This document shows, in pieces, positions 42,882 to 51,778 of a DNA stretch of 64,000 nucleotides. The position numbers and the translations under genes were made by a program. This stretch comes from Streptomyces rhizosphaerihabitans (GTDB lineage: Bacteria > Actinomycetota > Actinomycetes > Streptomycetales > Streptomycetaceae). The number at the start of each line of letters is the position of its first letter. Position 1 is the first letter of the stretch. Under the pieces are notes generated by a model. That model saw only the letters and a list, made by a program, of their open reading frames with translations. It searched no databases and was not told the DNA's origin. Location of the stretch: the NCBI RefSeq assembly GCF_025399795.1, contig NZ_JAODTZ010000040.1:29419-93418 (forward strand), given 5' to 3'.

Positions 42882-45425
42882 ATGGGACGCGGCAAGCTTC
42901 GGATCTACCTCGGTGCGGCACCGGGCGTCGGCAAGACGTACGCGATGCTCTCCGAGGCGCATCGCCGCGTCGAACGCGGGACGGACTGCGTGGTGGCGTT
43001 CGTCGAGCACCATCACCGGCCGCGCACCGAAGTGATGCTGCACGGTCTGGAGCAGGTGCCGCGCAAGGAGCTGGAGTACCGGGGCGGCGTCTTCACCGAG
43101 ATGGACGTCGACGCCGTGCTCCGGCGCGCCCCGGCCGTCGCCCTGGTGGACGAACTGGCGCACACCAATGTGCCCGGCTCCCGCAACGACAAGCGCTGGC
43201 AGGACGTGGAGGAGCTGCTCGCCGCCGGCATCGACGTCGTCTCCACCGTCAACATCCAGCACCTGGAGTCACTGGGCGATGTCGTCGAGTCGATAACGGG
43301 CGTACGGCAGCGCGAGACCGTGCCGGACGAGGTGGTGCGGCGGGCGGACCAGATCGAGCTGGTCGACATGTCGCCGCCCGCGCTGCGCCGCCGGATGGCG
43401 CACGGCAACATCTACAAGCCCGACAAGGTCGACGCGGCCCTGTCCAACTACTTCCGTCCGGGCAATCTCACGGCCCTGCGCGAGCTCGCGCTGCTGTGGG
43501 TCGCCGACCGGGTCGACGAATACCTCACCGAGTACCGCAGCGAGCACCGGGTCTCCAAGATCTGGGGTTCCCGGGAGCGGATCGTCGTCGGACTCACCGG
43601 CGGTCCCGAAGGCCGAACCCTGATTCGCCGGGCCGTACGCCTCGCCGAGAAGGGCGCGGGCGGCGAGGTCATGGCCGTCTACATCGCCCGCAGCGACGGG
43701 CTCACCTCCGCCTCACCGAAGGAACTGGCCGTCCAGCGCACCCTCGTGGAGGACCTCGGCGGCACCTTCCACCACGTGGTCGGCGACGACATACCCGCCT
43801 CCCTGCTGGACTTCGCGCGCGGAGTCAACGCCACCCAGATCGTGCTCGGCTCCTCCCGCCGCAAGACCTGGCAGTACGTCTTCGGGCCGGGTGTCGGCAC
43901 CACGGTCGCCCGGGAGTCCGGCCCCGACCTGGACGTCCACATCGTGACCCACGAAGAGGTCGCCAAGGGGCGCGGCCTGCCGGTGGCGCGCGGGGCACGG
44001 CTCGGGCGCTCCCGGATCATCTGGGGCTGGGCGATCGGCGTGGGTGGCCCCGTGGTCATGGCGCTCCTGCTGAACACCATCGACCTCGGGCTCGCCAACG
44101 ACATGCTGCTGTTCCTGGCGGTGACGGTCGCGGCCGCTCTGCTCGGCGGCCTGCTCCCGGCCCTCGCCTCGGCAGCCTTCGGCTCCCTGCTGCTGAACTA
44201 CTTCTACACACCGCCCCTGCACCGGCTGACCATCGCCGACCCGAAGAACATCGTCGCGATCGTGATCTTCGTGGGCGTCGCCGTCTCCGTGGCGTCGGTG
44301 GTGGATCTCGCGGCCCGCCGCACCCACCAGGCGGCGCGGCTGCGGGCCGAATCGGAGATCCTCTCCTTCCTGGCGGGCAGTGTGCTGCGCGGCGAGACCA
44401 GCCTGGAAGCCTTGCTGGAGCGGGTCCGGGAGACGTTCGGGATGGAGTCGGTCGCGCTCCTGGAGCGGGCCGGCGACGTCGACCCGTGGACGTGTGCGGG
44501 CAGCGTCGGACCAGAACCCTCGACCCGCCCCGAGGACGCCGACGTCGACATGCCCGTCGGTGACCACATGGCGCTCGCCCTGGCCGGACGGGTGCTGCCC
44601 GCCTCCGACCGCCGGGTGCTGGCCGCCTTCGCCGCGCAGGCCGCGGTGGTCCTGGACCGCCAGCGCCTCCAGTACGAGGCGGACCAGGCCAACGAACTGG
44701 CCGAGGGCAACCGCATCCGCACCGCCCTGCTGGCCGCCGTGAGCCACGACCTGCGCACCCCGCTCGCCGGGATCAAGGCGGCGGTGTCGTCCCTGCGCTC
44801 CGACGACGTGGCCTGGTCCGAAGAGGACCGGGCCGAGCTCCTCGAAGGCATCGAGGACGGCGCCGACCGACTCGACCACCTGGTGGGCAACCTGCTGGAC
44901 ATGTCCCGGCTCCAGACCGGCACCGTCACCCCGCTGATCCGGGAGATCGACCTCGACGAGGTCGTCCCGATGGCGCTCGGTGGCGTCCCCGAGGACAGCG
45001 TGGACCTGGAGATCCCGGAGAGCCTGCCGATGGTCGCCGTCGACGCCGGGCTGCTGGAGCGTGCCGTCGCCAACCTCGTCGAGAACGCCGTCAAGTACAG
45101 CCCCGTCGACGAACGGGTCCTGGTCGCCGCGAGCGCCATCGCCGACCGGGTGGAGGTACGCGTCGTGGACCGCGGCCCCGGCGTCCCGGACGACGCCAAG
45201 GACCGCATATTCGCGCCCTTCCAGCGCTACGGAGACGCCCCGCGCGGCACCGGCGTGGGCCTCGGCCTCGCGGTCGCCCGCGGCTTCGCCGAGGCGATGG
45301 GCGGCACCCTCACCGCCGAGGACACTCCCGGCGGCGGACTCACCATGGTGCTCACGGTACGGGCGGTGGACCGCCGGCCCGACCTGGCCGTCCGATCAGC
45401 AATGGCAGAAAGGCAGGCCTCATGA
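42882..45425 (+). CDS. kdpD: osmosensitive K+ channel sensor histidine kinase KdpD
   Basis: 847 aa. Order: KdpD domain with Walker A GAAPGVGKT (~11-19), a universal-stress-protein domain (RIVVGLTGGPEGRTLIRRAVRLAEK), four DUF4118 membrane helices (~372-470), GAF, then VSHDLRTPLAGIKAAVSSL (phospho-His), NLVENAVKYSP and GVGLGLAVARGFAEAMGG. In other bacteria KdpD senses low K+ or osmotic upshift, and its USP domain can bind c-di-AMP. Stop and kdpE ATG overlap as ATGA. kdpFABC is not in this window. Confidence 0.94.
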   Translation: MGRGKLRIYLGAAPGVGKTYAMLSEAHRRVERGTDCVVAFVEHHHRPRTEVMLHGLEQVPRKELEYRGGVFTEMDVDAVLRRAPAVALVDELAHTNVPGSRNDKRWQDVEELLAAGIDVVSTVNIQHLESLGDVVESITGVRQRETVPDEVVRRADQIELVDMSPPALRRRMAHGNIYKPDKVDAALSNYFRPGNLTALRELALLWVADRVDEYLTEYRSEHRVSKIWGSRERIVVGLTGGPEGRTLIRRAVRLAEKGAGGEVMAVYIARSDGLTSASPKELAVQRTLVEDLGGTFHHVVGDDIPASLLDFARGVNATQIVLGSSRRKTWQYVFGPGVGTTVARESGPDLDVHIVTHEEVAKGRGLPVARGARLGRSRIIWGWAIGVGGPVVMALLLNTIDLGLANDMLLFLAVTVAAALLGGLLPALASAAFGSLLLNYFYTPPLHRLTIADPKNIVAIVIFVGVAVSVASVVDLAARRTHQAARLRAESEILSFLAGSVLRGETSLEALLERVRETFGMESVALLERAGDVDPWTCAGSVGPEPSTRPEDADVDMPVGDHMALALAGRVLPASDRRVLAAFAAQAAVVLDRQRLQYEADQANELAEGNRIRTALLAAVSHDLRTPLAGIKAAVSSLRSDDVAWSEEDRAELLEGIEDGADRLDHLVGNLLDMSRLQTGTVTPLIREIDLDEVVPMALGGVPEDSVDLEIPESLPMVAVDAGLLERAVANLVENAVKYSPVDERVLVAASAIADRVEVRVVDRGPGVPDDAKDRIFAPFQRYGDAPRGTGVGLGLAVARGFAEAMGGTLTAEDTPGGGLTMVLTVRAVDRRPDLAVRSAMAERQAS

Positions 45426-46105
45426 CCCGGGTCCTCGTGGTCGACGACGAGCCGCAGATCACCCGAGCCCTCGTGATCAACCTGAAGGCACGCAAGTACG
45501 AGGTCGACGCGGCCCCCGACGGAGCCACCGCGCTCCAGCTCGCCGCCGCCCGTCACCCCGACGTCGTCGTGCTCGACCTCGGCCTCCCGGACATGGACGG
45601 GGTCGAGGTGATCAAGGGGCTGCGCGGCTGGACCCGGGTGCCGATCCTGGTGCTGTCCGCCCGGCACTCCTCCGACGAGAAGGTCGAGGCGCTCGACGCC
45701 GGCGCCGACGACTACGTCACCAAGCCGTTCGGCATGGACGAGCTGCTCGCCCGGCTGCGCGCCGCCGTCCGCCGCGCGGAGCCCACCGGGGGCGGTGAGG
45801 ACGACGTGATCGTGGAGACCGCCGGGTTCACCGTCGACCTGGCGGCGAAGAAGGTGCACCGCGACGGGCGGGACGTCCGCCTCACCCCCACGGAGTGGCA
45901 CCTGCTGGAGGTCCTGGTCCGCAGCACGGGCCGGCTGGTCAGCCAGAAGCAGCTGCTCCAGGAGGTCTGGGGACCGTCGTACGGGACGGAGGCGAACTAC
46001 CTGCGGGTCTACATGGCTCAGCTGCGCCGCAAGCTGGAGGCGGACCCTTCGCACCCGAAGCACTTCATCACCGAGCCGGGGATGGGGTACCGGTTCGAGC
46101 GATGA
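45422..46105 (+). CDS. kdpE: response regulator KdpE
   Basis: 227 aa. Receiver: VLVVDDEPQ, VVVLDLGLPDMDG (phospho-Asp), LSARHSSDEK and the Lys in YVTKPFGM. Winged-helix output: LTPTEWHLLEVLVRSTGRLVSQKQLLQEVWG and YLRVYMAQLRRKLE. It is the partner of KdpD and would activate kdpFABC or the nearby K+ genes. After its stop the sequence decays into copies of its own 3' end. Confidence 0.94.
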   Translation: MTRVLVVDDEPQITRALVINLKARKYEVDAAPDGATALQLAAARHPDVVVLDLGLPDMDGVEVIKGLRGWTRVPILVLSARHSSDEKVEALDAGADDYVTKPFGMDELLARLRAAVRRAEPTGGGEDDVIVETAGFTVDLAAKKVHRDGRDVRLTPTEWHLLEVLVRSTGRLVSQKQLLQEVWGPSYGTEANYLRVYMAQLRRKLEADPSHPKHFITEPGMGYRFER

Positions 46106-46486
46106 CGCGAGCACGCGTGCGGCCGCAGCACATGCGCGGCCGCGGCGACGCGTGTGCACCGGCCACGGCGACGCGCGTGCACCCGACACGAGCGGGGGTG
46201 CGTGTACCCGGTACGAGTGCGGGTGCCGGTCTGAGGGATGGCGTGCGCACCGGCCCGAGCGAGGGTGTGCCGCGCTGTCTCGCGAGTGACGACGTGTGTC
46301 ACGAGTGAGGGTGCGCGTGCCGGTTCGAGGGATGACGTGTGTCACCGGTGCGTGTGACGGTGTGAGGGCCGGTTCGAAAGGGTTTCGAGAGGGCGGGGCG
46401 ACCGTCGGATCGAGCCGGGTTCGTGCCCGGTTCGGGTGACGGTGCCGCGGGTACGTAGCTGTCAGCGCCCCCGGTACGCTTTCGGT
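46106..46486. repeat. degenerate repeats of the kdpE 3' end, no gene
   Basis: 381 bp of GTG/CGCG-rich sequence. The kdpE end GTACCGGTTCGAGCGATGAC (46087-46106) recurs as GTGCCGGTCTGAGGGATGGC near 46221 and GTGCCGGTTCGAGGGATGAC near 46318, with variants between. Open frames here are short and unconvincing. Confidence 0.6.
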
Positions 46487-46885
46487 ATGAGTGCTGTTCC
46501 TCGTTCCGAAAAGCCGGCGGGCCGCTTCCGGCGCATGATGGACCGGCTCTCCTCGTCCCAGGAGGACCTGGAGTCCGAGGAGCTGCGGGAGGACGCCGCG
46601 ACCGCGGGCTGCACCCGTATCGGTGACTGCCACGACCGGCAGATAGTCACGGTTACTGGTACCTTGCGCACGGTCACTCTGCGGCCGCGGGCCGGTGTCC
46701 CGGCCCTGGAGGCCGAGCTGTTCGACGGCTCGGCCGCCCTGGACGTGGTCTGGCTCGGCCGCCGTTCCATTGTCGGCATCGAGCCCGGACGCAAGCTGAT
46801 CGCCTCGGGCCGTATCTCGATGAGCCGGGGCCGTAGGGTGTTGTTCAATCCGAAGTACGAACTCAGACCCCTCGGACGGGAGTAG
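46487..46885 (+). CDS. OB-fold nucleic acid-binding domain protein
   Basis: 132 aa from ATG 46487. Residues ~45-125 form an OB-fold (IVTVTGTLRTVTLRPRAGVPALEAELFDGSAALDVVWLGRR, then PGRKLIASGRIS). This matches small actinobacterial proteins annotated as OB-fold nucleic acid-binding, the fold of the RecG wedge and tRNA anticodon-binding domains. The exact ligand is unknown. It sits 3 bp before the DUF3159 gene in an operon. Confidence 0.85.
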   Translation: MSAVPRSEKPAGRFRRMMDRLSSSQEDLESEELREDAATAGCTRIGDCHDRQIVTVTGTLRTVTLRPRAGVPALEAELFDGSAALDVVWLGRRSIVGIEPGRKLIASGRISMSRGRRVLFNPKYELRPLGRE

Positions 46886-46888
46886 CCG

Positions 46889-47656
46889 GTGACGTCGCTC
46901 GACAAGCCGACCGAAGACGCCCAGGACGCCCAGCGGGATGCACGGGCGGTGACCGAGGCCGCACTCTTCGAGGCGTTCGGCGGCGTGCGGGGCATGGTCG
47001 AAACGGTGGTGCCGGGCCTGCTCTTCGTCACCATCTTCACGATCAACAAGGATCTGCACTGGTCGGCGATCGCCGCCCTCGCCGTCTCCCTGCTGCTCGT
47101 CGCGGTCCGCCTGGTGCGGCGCGACACCGTGAAGCACGCCTTCAGCGGTGTCTTCGGCGTCGCCTTCGGTGTGGTCTTCGCGATGATGACGGGCAACGCG
47201 AAGGACTTCTACCTGCCCGGCATGCTCTACACGCTCGGGCTCGCCGTCGCCTACATCGTCACCACCCTCGTGGGCGTCCCGCTGATCGGCCTGATGCTCG
47301 GCCCGGTCTTCAAGGAGAACCTCTCCTGGCGCACCCGCAACCCCGGCCGGAAGAAGGCCTACACGAAGGCCAGTTGGGCCTGGGGCCTGATCCTGCTCGC
47401 CAAGTGCGCGGTGCTCTTCCCGCTCTACTGGTGGGGCGACACCACCCAGTTCGGCTGGGTCCTGATCGCCCTGAAGATCCCGCCGTTCCTGCTCGCCGTC
47501 TGGCTCACCTGGGTCTTCCTGGCCAAGGCGCCGCCGCCCATCGACGTGTTCGCGGAGATGGAGGCCGAGGAGCAGGCGGAGAAGGAGCGCAAGGCAGCCC
47601 TGGCGAATGAGCGCGGCGAGACCGCGACCCCGGCCCGGCACCGCCGCGAGGCGTAA
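46889..47656 (+). CDS. DUF3159 membrane protein
   Basis: 255 aa from GTG 46889 (GGGAG upstream). About five to six transmembrane helices lie between residues ~45 and 215 (VVPGLLFVTIFTI, IAALAVSLLLVAVRLV, FGVAFGVVFAMMTG, LGLAVAYIVTTLVGVPLIGLML, LILLAKCAVLFPLYWW). The basic C-terminal tail is cytoplasmic. The DUF3159 family is actinobacterial and uncharacterised; its placement with trkA genes suggests a link to K+ or pH homeostasis (inference). A long terminator follows. Confidence 0.85.
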   Translation: MTSLDKPTEDAQDAQRDARAVTEAALFEAFGGVRGMVETVVPGLLFVTIFTINKDLHWSAIAALAVSLLLVAVRLVRRDTVKHAFSGVFGVAFGVVFAMMTGNAKDFYLPGMLYTLGLAVAYIVTTLVGVPLIGLMLGPVFKENLSWRTRNPGRKKAYTKASWAWGLILLAKCAVLFPLYWWGDTTQFGWVLIALKIPPFLLAVWLTWVFLAKAPPPIDVFAEMEAEEQAEKERKAALANERGETATPARHRREA

Positions 47657-47663
47657 GACTTGC

Positions 47664-47714
47664 GTACGAGGATGGGGGCGCCCGGAGATTCTCCGGGCGC
47701 CCCCATCCTCGTAC
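47664..47714. terminator. 24-bp perfect hairpin terminator
   Basis: Arms 47664-47687 and 47691-47714 pair over 24 bp without a mismatch, with loop ATT. It lies between the convergent DUF3159 and TrkA genes. It is the longest perfect hairpin I noticed in the window. Confidence 0.92.
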
Positions 47715-47775
47715 CGCCGCCGTGGGGCGTCCTCCCGTCGGCGGGACGTCGTACCGCCGACGGGCAGGGGAACTG

Positions 47776-48456
47776 CTAGCTCGTCGCGTTCGTGTCGCGG
47801 CGCACCGACAGCAGGTCCTCCAGCTGCTCCTCACGGGCCTGGGCGGCCACGAAGAGGAGTTCGTCGCCCGCCTCCAGGGAGTCCTCCCGGGAGGGGGTGA
47901 GGACGCGGGTGCCGCGGATGATGGTCACCAGCGAGGTGTCCTCCGGCCACGCGACGTCGCCGACGGTCGTGCCCGCCAGGGCGGACTCCGGCGGCAGGGT
48001 CAGCTCGACGAGGTTGGCGTCGCCGTGGCTGAAGCGGAGCAGCCGCACCAGGTCGCCGACGCTGACGGCCTCCTCGACGAGGGCCGACATCAGCCGCGGG
48101 GTGGAGACGGCGACGTCCACGCCCCAGGACTCGTTGAACAGCCACTCGTTCTTGGGGTTGTTGACCCGGGCGACGACCCGCGGCACCCCGTACTCGGTCT
48201 TCGCGAGCAGCGAGACCACGAGGTTGACCTTGTCGTCTCCCGTGGCCGCGATGACCACGTTGCAGCGCTGCAGGGCTGCCTCGTCCAGGGAGGTGATCTC
48301 GCAGGCGTCGGCGAGCAGCCACTCCGCCTGCGGCACGCGCTCGACCGAGATGGCGGTCGGCGCCTTGTCGATCAGCAGGATCTCGTGGCCGTTCTCCAGC
48401 AGTTCGCCCGCGATCGAGCGGCCCACGGCACCGGCACCGGCAATGGCGACTCTCAT
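47776..48456 (-). CDS. trkA: TrkA-type K+ channel regulatory subunit (CeoC-like)
   Basis: 226 aa. RCK_N Rossmann domain with MRVAIAGAGAVGRSIAGELLENGHEILLID (GxGxxG) and the acidic end of strand 2. The RCK_C domain starts near residue 140 (LVELTLPPESALAGTTVGD). It binds NAD(H) and gates a K+ uptake channel from the cytoplasmic side; RCK_C domains can bind c-di-AMP. Its ATG overlaps the stop of the other TrkA gene by one base, so the two form a coupled pair, like ceoB/ceoC of mycobacteria. Confidence 0.9.
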   Translation of the reverse strand: MRVAIAGAGAVGRSIAGELLENGHEILLIDKAPTAISVERVPQAEWLLADACEITSLDEAALQRCNVVIAATGDDKVNLVVSLLAKTEYGVPRVVARVNNPKNEWLFNESWGVDVAVSTPRLMSALVEEAVSVGDLVRLLRFSHGDANLVELTLPPESALAGTTVGDVAWPEDTSLVTIIRGTRVLTPSREDSLEAGDELLFVAAQAREEQLEDLLSVRRDTNATS

Positions 48457-49127
48457 CAGTGACCCGCCTCCTCTTCAGGGCCCTTGGCGAACGACGCCTC
48501 GACCTTGTCCACCTCGTCGGTGCGCATCATCACGTGCACCAGATCGCCCTCCTGCAACACCGTCTGCGAGGTGGGCAGAACCGCCTCACCCAGCCGGGTG
48601 AGGAAGGCGACGCGCACGCCCGTCTCGTCCTGGAGGCGGCTGATCTTGTGGCCCACCCACGCGGCGGAGGCGTGCACCTCGGCGAGCTGCACACCGCCCG
48701 TGGGGTCGCGCCACAGCGGCTCGGCGCCCGAGGGCAGCAGCCGGCGCAGCATCTGGTCGGCCGTCCAGCGGACGGTCGCGACGGTCGGAATGCCGAGGCG
48801 CTGGTAGACCTCGGCGCGGCGCGGGTCGTAGATGCGGGCGGCGACGTTCTCGATGCCGAACATCTCGCGGGCCACCCTGGCGGCGATGATGTTCGAGTTG
48901 TCACCGCTGGAGACCGCGGCGAATGCGCCCGCCTCCTCGATGCCCGCCTCGCGCAGGGTGTCCTGGTCGAAGCCGACTCCGGTGACACGACGGCCGCCGA
49001 ACCCGGAGCCCAGCCGCCTAAAGGCGGTGGGGTCCTGGTCGATCACGGCGACCGTGTGCCCCTGTTGCTCCAGGTTCTGGGCAAGCGCGGAACCCACTCT
49101 TCCGCAGCCCATGATGACGATGTGCAC
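48456..49127 (-). CDS. trkA: TrkA-type K+ channel regulatory subunit (CeoB-like)
   Basis: 223 aa. RCK_N: MHIVIMGCGRVGSALAQNLEQQGHTVAVIDQD (GxGxxG plus Asp). RCK_C: VQLAEVHASAAWVGHKISRLQDETGVRVAFLTR. It shares the fold but not the close sequence of the downstream copy; heteromeric assembly is likely. It is the first gene of the two-gene minus-strand operon. No TrkH/TrkG channel gene is visible beside it, so the channel must be the KimA-like transporter or lie elsewhere. Confidence 0.9.
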   Translation of the reverse strand: MHIVIMGCGRVGSALAQNLEQQGHTVAVIDQDPTAFRRLGSGFGGRRVTGVGFDQDTLREAGIEEAGAFAAVSSGDNSNIIAARVAREMFGIENVAARIYDPRRAEVYQRLGIPTVATVRWTADQMLRRLLPSGAEPLWRDPTGGVQLAEVHASAAWVGHKISRLQDETGVRVAFLTRLGEAVLPTSQTVLQEGDLVHVMMRTDEVDKVEASFAKGPEEEAGH

Positions 49128-49284
49128 GACCGTCCTTCCGCATGTGAATGGTTACGGCTCAGGCTAAACAGGGTCTCAGACCGCCGCCCAAGCTACACAG
49201 GCGCGGTCGACCGGGGGCACGCTTGCGCAGGTTCGCCTGCGGTTTTTCGCGGAACGTTCCGGGAACGGCGGTGAGGTCAGGGGT

Positions 49285-49380
49285 TCAGCGCCGTGTGATG
49301 CTGCGAACACTGGCGAGAGTCAGGATTCCGAGGCCGATCAGTCCGAGGGTGGCGCCGATGAACTCCGCGTTCAGGTGCAT
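49285..49380 (-). CDS. 31-aa single-span membrane miniprotein
   Basis: Found by eye; below usual size cut-offs. ATG at 49380 is preceded at ideal distance by GGAGGACCC (49381-49389 on the minus strand). The 31 residues begin MHLNAEFIGATLG, form one transmembrane helix (FIGATLGLIGLGILTLASV) and end in the basic SITRR. Size and layout recall KdpF and other small transporter subunits. It lies between the TrkA pair and the divergent KimA-like transporter, so a role as an accessory subunit of K+ transport is attractive. That role is inference; the gene call rests on start, spacing and hydrophobicity. Confidence 0.68.
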   Translation of the reverse strand: MHLNAEFIGATLGLIGLGILTLASVRSITRR

Positions 49381-49552
49381 GGGTCCTCCAGGACGGTCGG
49401 GAAGCGGGGTTTTGTCATATAGACACGTGGATCTCCTGGGCCGCGGAATCCGCAGCCGGAGCCCGCCCCGTTTTCACCCGGAGAGCAGATGATGTGCCGA
49501 AGTGGGACGGCGGGTGGGCGGTTGCCAGTTCGAACCCCTACGATTCCCTGTT

Positions 49553-51601
49553 GTGTCCAAACTGACCGACGTGCCCAAGCGGATCCTCATCGGGCGCGCA
49601 CTGCGCAGCGACCGGCTGGGCGAAACGCTTCTGCCGAAGCGCATTGCCCTCCCCGTCTTCGCATCCGACCCGCTTTCCTCCGTGGCGTACGCGCCCGGGG
49701 AGGTACTGCTGGTCCTTTCCATCGCGGGCGTGTCGGCCTACCACTTCAGCCCCTGGATCGCGCTCGCGGTCGTCGTGCTGATGTTCACGGTGGTCGCGTC
49801 CTACCGCCAGAACGTGCACGCGTACCCGAGCGGCGGCGGCGACTACGAGGTGGCCACCACCAACCTCGGTCCGCGGGCCGGCCTCACCGTCGCCAGCGCG
49901 CTGCTCGTCGACTACGTCCTCACGGTCGCCGTCTCCATCGCCTCCGGCATCGAGAACCTCGGCTCGGCGGTTCCCTTCGTGGTGCAGCACAAGGTGGCCT
50001 GCGCGGTCGCCGTCATCGTGCTGCTCACACTGATGAACCTGCGCGGAGTCAAGGAGTCCGGAAAGCTCTTCGCGATTCCGACGTACGTCTTCGTCGCGGG
50101 CGTCTTCATCATGATCGCCTGGGGTGCCTTCCGCGGACTCGTGCTCGGCGAAACCATGCATGCGCCGACCGCCGACTACCACATCAAGGCCGAGCACCAG
50201 GGGCTCGCGGGCTTCGCCCTCGTCTTCCTGCTGCTGCGCGCCTTCTCGTCCGGCTGTGCGGCGCTCACCGGCGTCGAGGCGATCTCCAACGGTGTCCCCG
50301 CCTTCCGCAAGCCGAAGTCGAAGAACGCCGCGACGACGCTCGCGGCGATGGGCCTGCTCGCCGTCACCATGTTCTGCGGCATCATCGCCCTGGCCATGAC
50401 CACCAAGGTGCGCATGGCCGAGAACCCCGCCACGGACCTGATCCACAACGGCGTGGCGGTCGGCGCCGAGTACGTCCAGAACCCGGTGATCTCCCAGGTG
50501 GCCGAGGCCGTGTTCGGCAAGGACAGCTTCCTGTTCATCGTGCTGGCCGCCGCCACCGCGCTCGTCCTGTTCCTGGCCGCGAACACCGCGTACAACGGCT
50601 TCCCGCTGCTCGGTTCGATCCTCGCCCAGGACCGCTACCTGCCGCGCCAGCTCCACACTCGCGGCGACCGCCTCGCCTTCTCGAACGGCATCGTGCTCCT
50701 GGCCGGCGCGGCGAGCATGCTCGTCATCATCTACGGGGCCGACTCGACGCGTCTGATCCAGCTCTACATCGTCGGCGTCTTCGTCTCCTTCACTCTCAGC
50801 CAGACCGGCATGGTCCGCCACTGGAACCGCCACCTGGCCACCGAGACCGACCCGGCCAAGCGGCGCCACATGGTCCGCTCCCGGGCGATCAACACCTTCG
50901 GCGCCTTCTTCACCGGACTGGTCCTGGTCGTCGTCCTCGTCACCAAGTTCACGCACGGAGCCTGGGTCGCCCTGCTCGGCATGGTGATCTTCTACGCGAC
51001 GATGACCGCGATCCGTAAGCACTACGACCGGGTCTCGGAGGAGCTGGCCGCCCCCGAGGGACCGTCCGACGACAGCGTCCGCCCCTCCCGTGTCCACTCC
51101 GTCGTGCTGGTCTCCAAGATCCACCGCCCGGCGCTGCGCGCCCTCGCCTACGCCAAGCTGCTGCGCTCCGACACCCTCGAAGCGCTCAGCGTCAACGTGG
51201 ACCCGGCCGAGACCAAGACGCTGCGCGACGAATGGGAGCGGCGCGGCATCGACGTACCGCTGAAGGTCCTCGACTCGCCCTACCGCGAGATCACCCGGCC
51301 GGTCATCGAGTACGTGAAGGGCCTGCGCAAGGAGTCGCCGCGCGACGCGGTCTCCGTGATCATCCCCGAGTACGTGGTCGGCCACTGGTACGAGCACCTG
51401 CTGCACAACCAGAGCGCCCTGCGCCTCAAGGGCCGGCTGCTGTTCACGCCGGGCGTCATGGTCACCTCCGTGCCCTACCAGCTGGAGTCCTCCGAGGCCG
51501 CGAAGCTGCGTGCCCGCAAGCGGCAGGACTGGAACGCGCCGGGTGCGGTGCGCCGGGGACCTGCCCATGACCGGCACAAGGAGCACAGCCCGAAGAACTA
51601 G
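49553..51601 (+). CDS. KimA-like APC-superfamily potassium transporter
   Basis: 682 aa from GTG 49553. Twelve membrane helices of the APC fold span residues ~45-500, beginning after ALPVFASDPLSSVAYAPGEVLLVLS. A C-terminal cytoplasmic USP-like domain follows (VLVSKIHRPALRALAYAKLLRSDTLEALSVNVD, VSVIIPEYVVGHWYEHLLHNQSALRLK). This is the architecture of KimA, a high-affinity K+/H+ symporter that c-di-AMP inhibits in Bacillus. No clear ribosome site precedes GTG; TACGAT at 49539-49544 could be a -10 for a leaderless mRNA. It is divergent from the miniprotein and the TrkA operon. Confidence 0.85.
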   Translation: MSKLTDVPKRILIGRALRSDRLGETLLPKRIALPVFASDPLSSVAYAPGEVLLVLSIAGVSAYHFSPWIALAVVVLMFTVVASYRQNVHAYPSGGGDYEVATTNLGPRAGLTVASALLVDYVLTVAVSIASGIENLGSAVPFVVQHKVACAVAVIVLLTLMNLRGVKESGKLFAIPTYVFVAGVFIMIAWGAFRGLVLGETMHAPTADYHIKAEHQGLAGFALVFLLLRAFSSGCAALTGVEAISNGVPAFRKPKSKNAATTLAAMGLLAVTMFCGIIALAMTTKVRMAENPATDLIHNGVAVGAEYVQNPVISQVAEAVFGKDSFLFIVLAAATALVLFLAANTAYNGFPLLGSILAQDRYLPRQLHTRGDRLAFSNGIVLLAGAASMLVIIYGADSTRLIQLYIVGVFVSFTLSQTGMVRHWNRHLATETDPAKRRHMVRSRAINTFGAFFTGLVLVVVLVTKFTHGAWVALLGMVIFYATMTAIRKHYDRVSEELAAPEGPSDDSVRPSRVHSVVLVSKIHRPALRALAYAKLLRSDTLEALSVNVDPAETKTLRDEWERRGIDVPLKVLDSPYREITRPVIEYVKGLRKESPRDAVSVIIPEYVVGHWYEHLLHNQSALRLKGRLLFTPGVMVTSVPYQLESSEAAKLRARKRQDWNAPGAVRRGPAHDRHKEHSPKN

Positions 51602-51778
51602 CGGCTGACGGGGCGGCTCGGTCCGGGGAAGGGGCGGCCGAAGGGGCGCGGTCGGAAGAGCCGGCGGCCGAAGGAATGCGCCCCCGAGAACGACGGGCGC
51701 GGGAAGCACGCCGGAAGCACGTAGACTGGTGGGCTGTTGTCCGGCCGTTTCCCCCTTCTCATCTGGAGTCACCCCACC

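Noticed and set aside
49502..49552. Upstream start for the KimA-like transporter
   Set aside because: The frame is open, but the added residues are unlike KimA N-termini and TACGAT at 49539 fits a promoter directly before GTG 49553.
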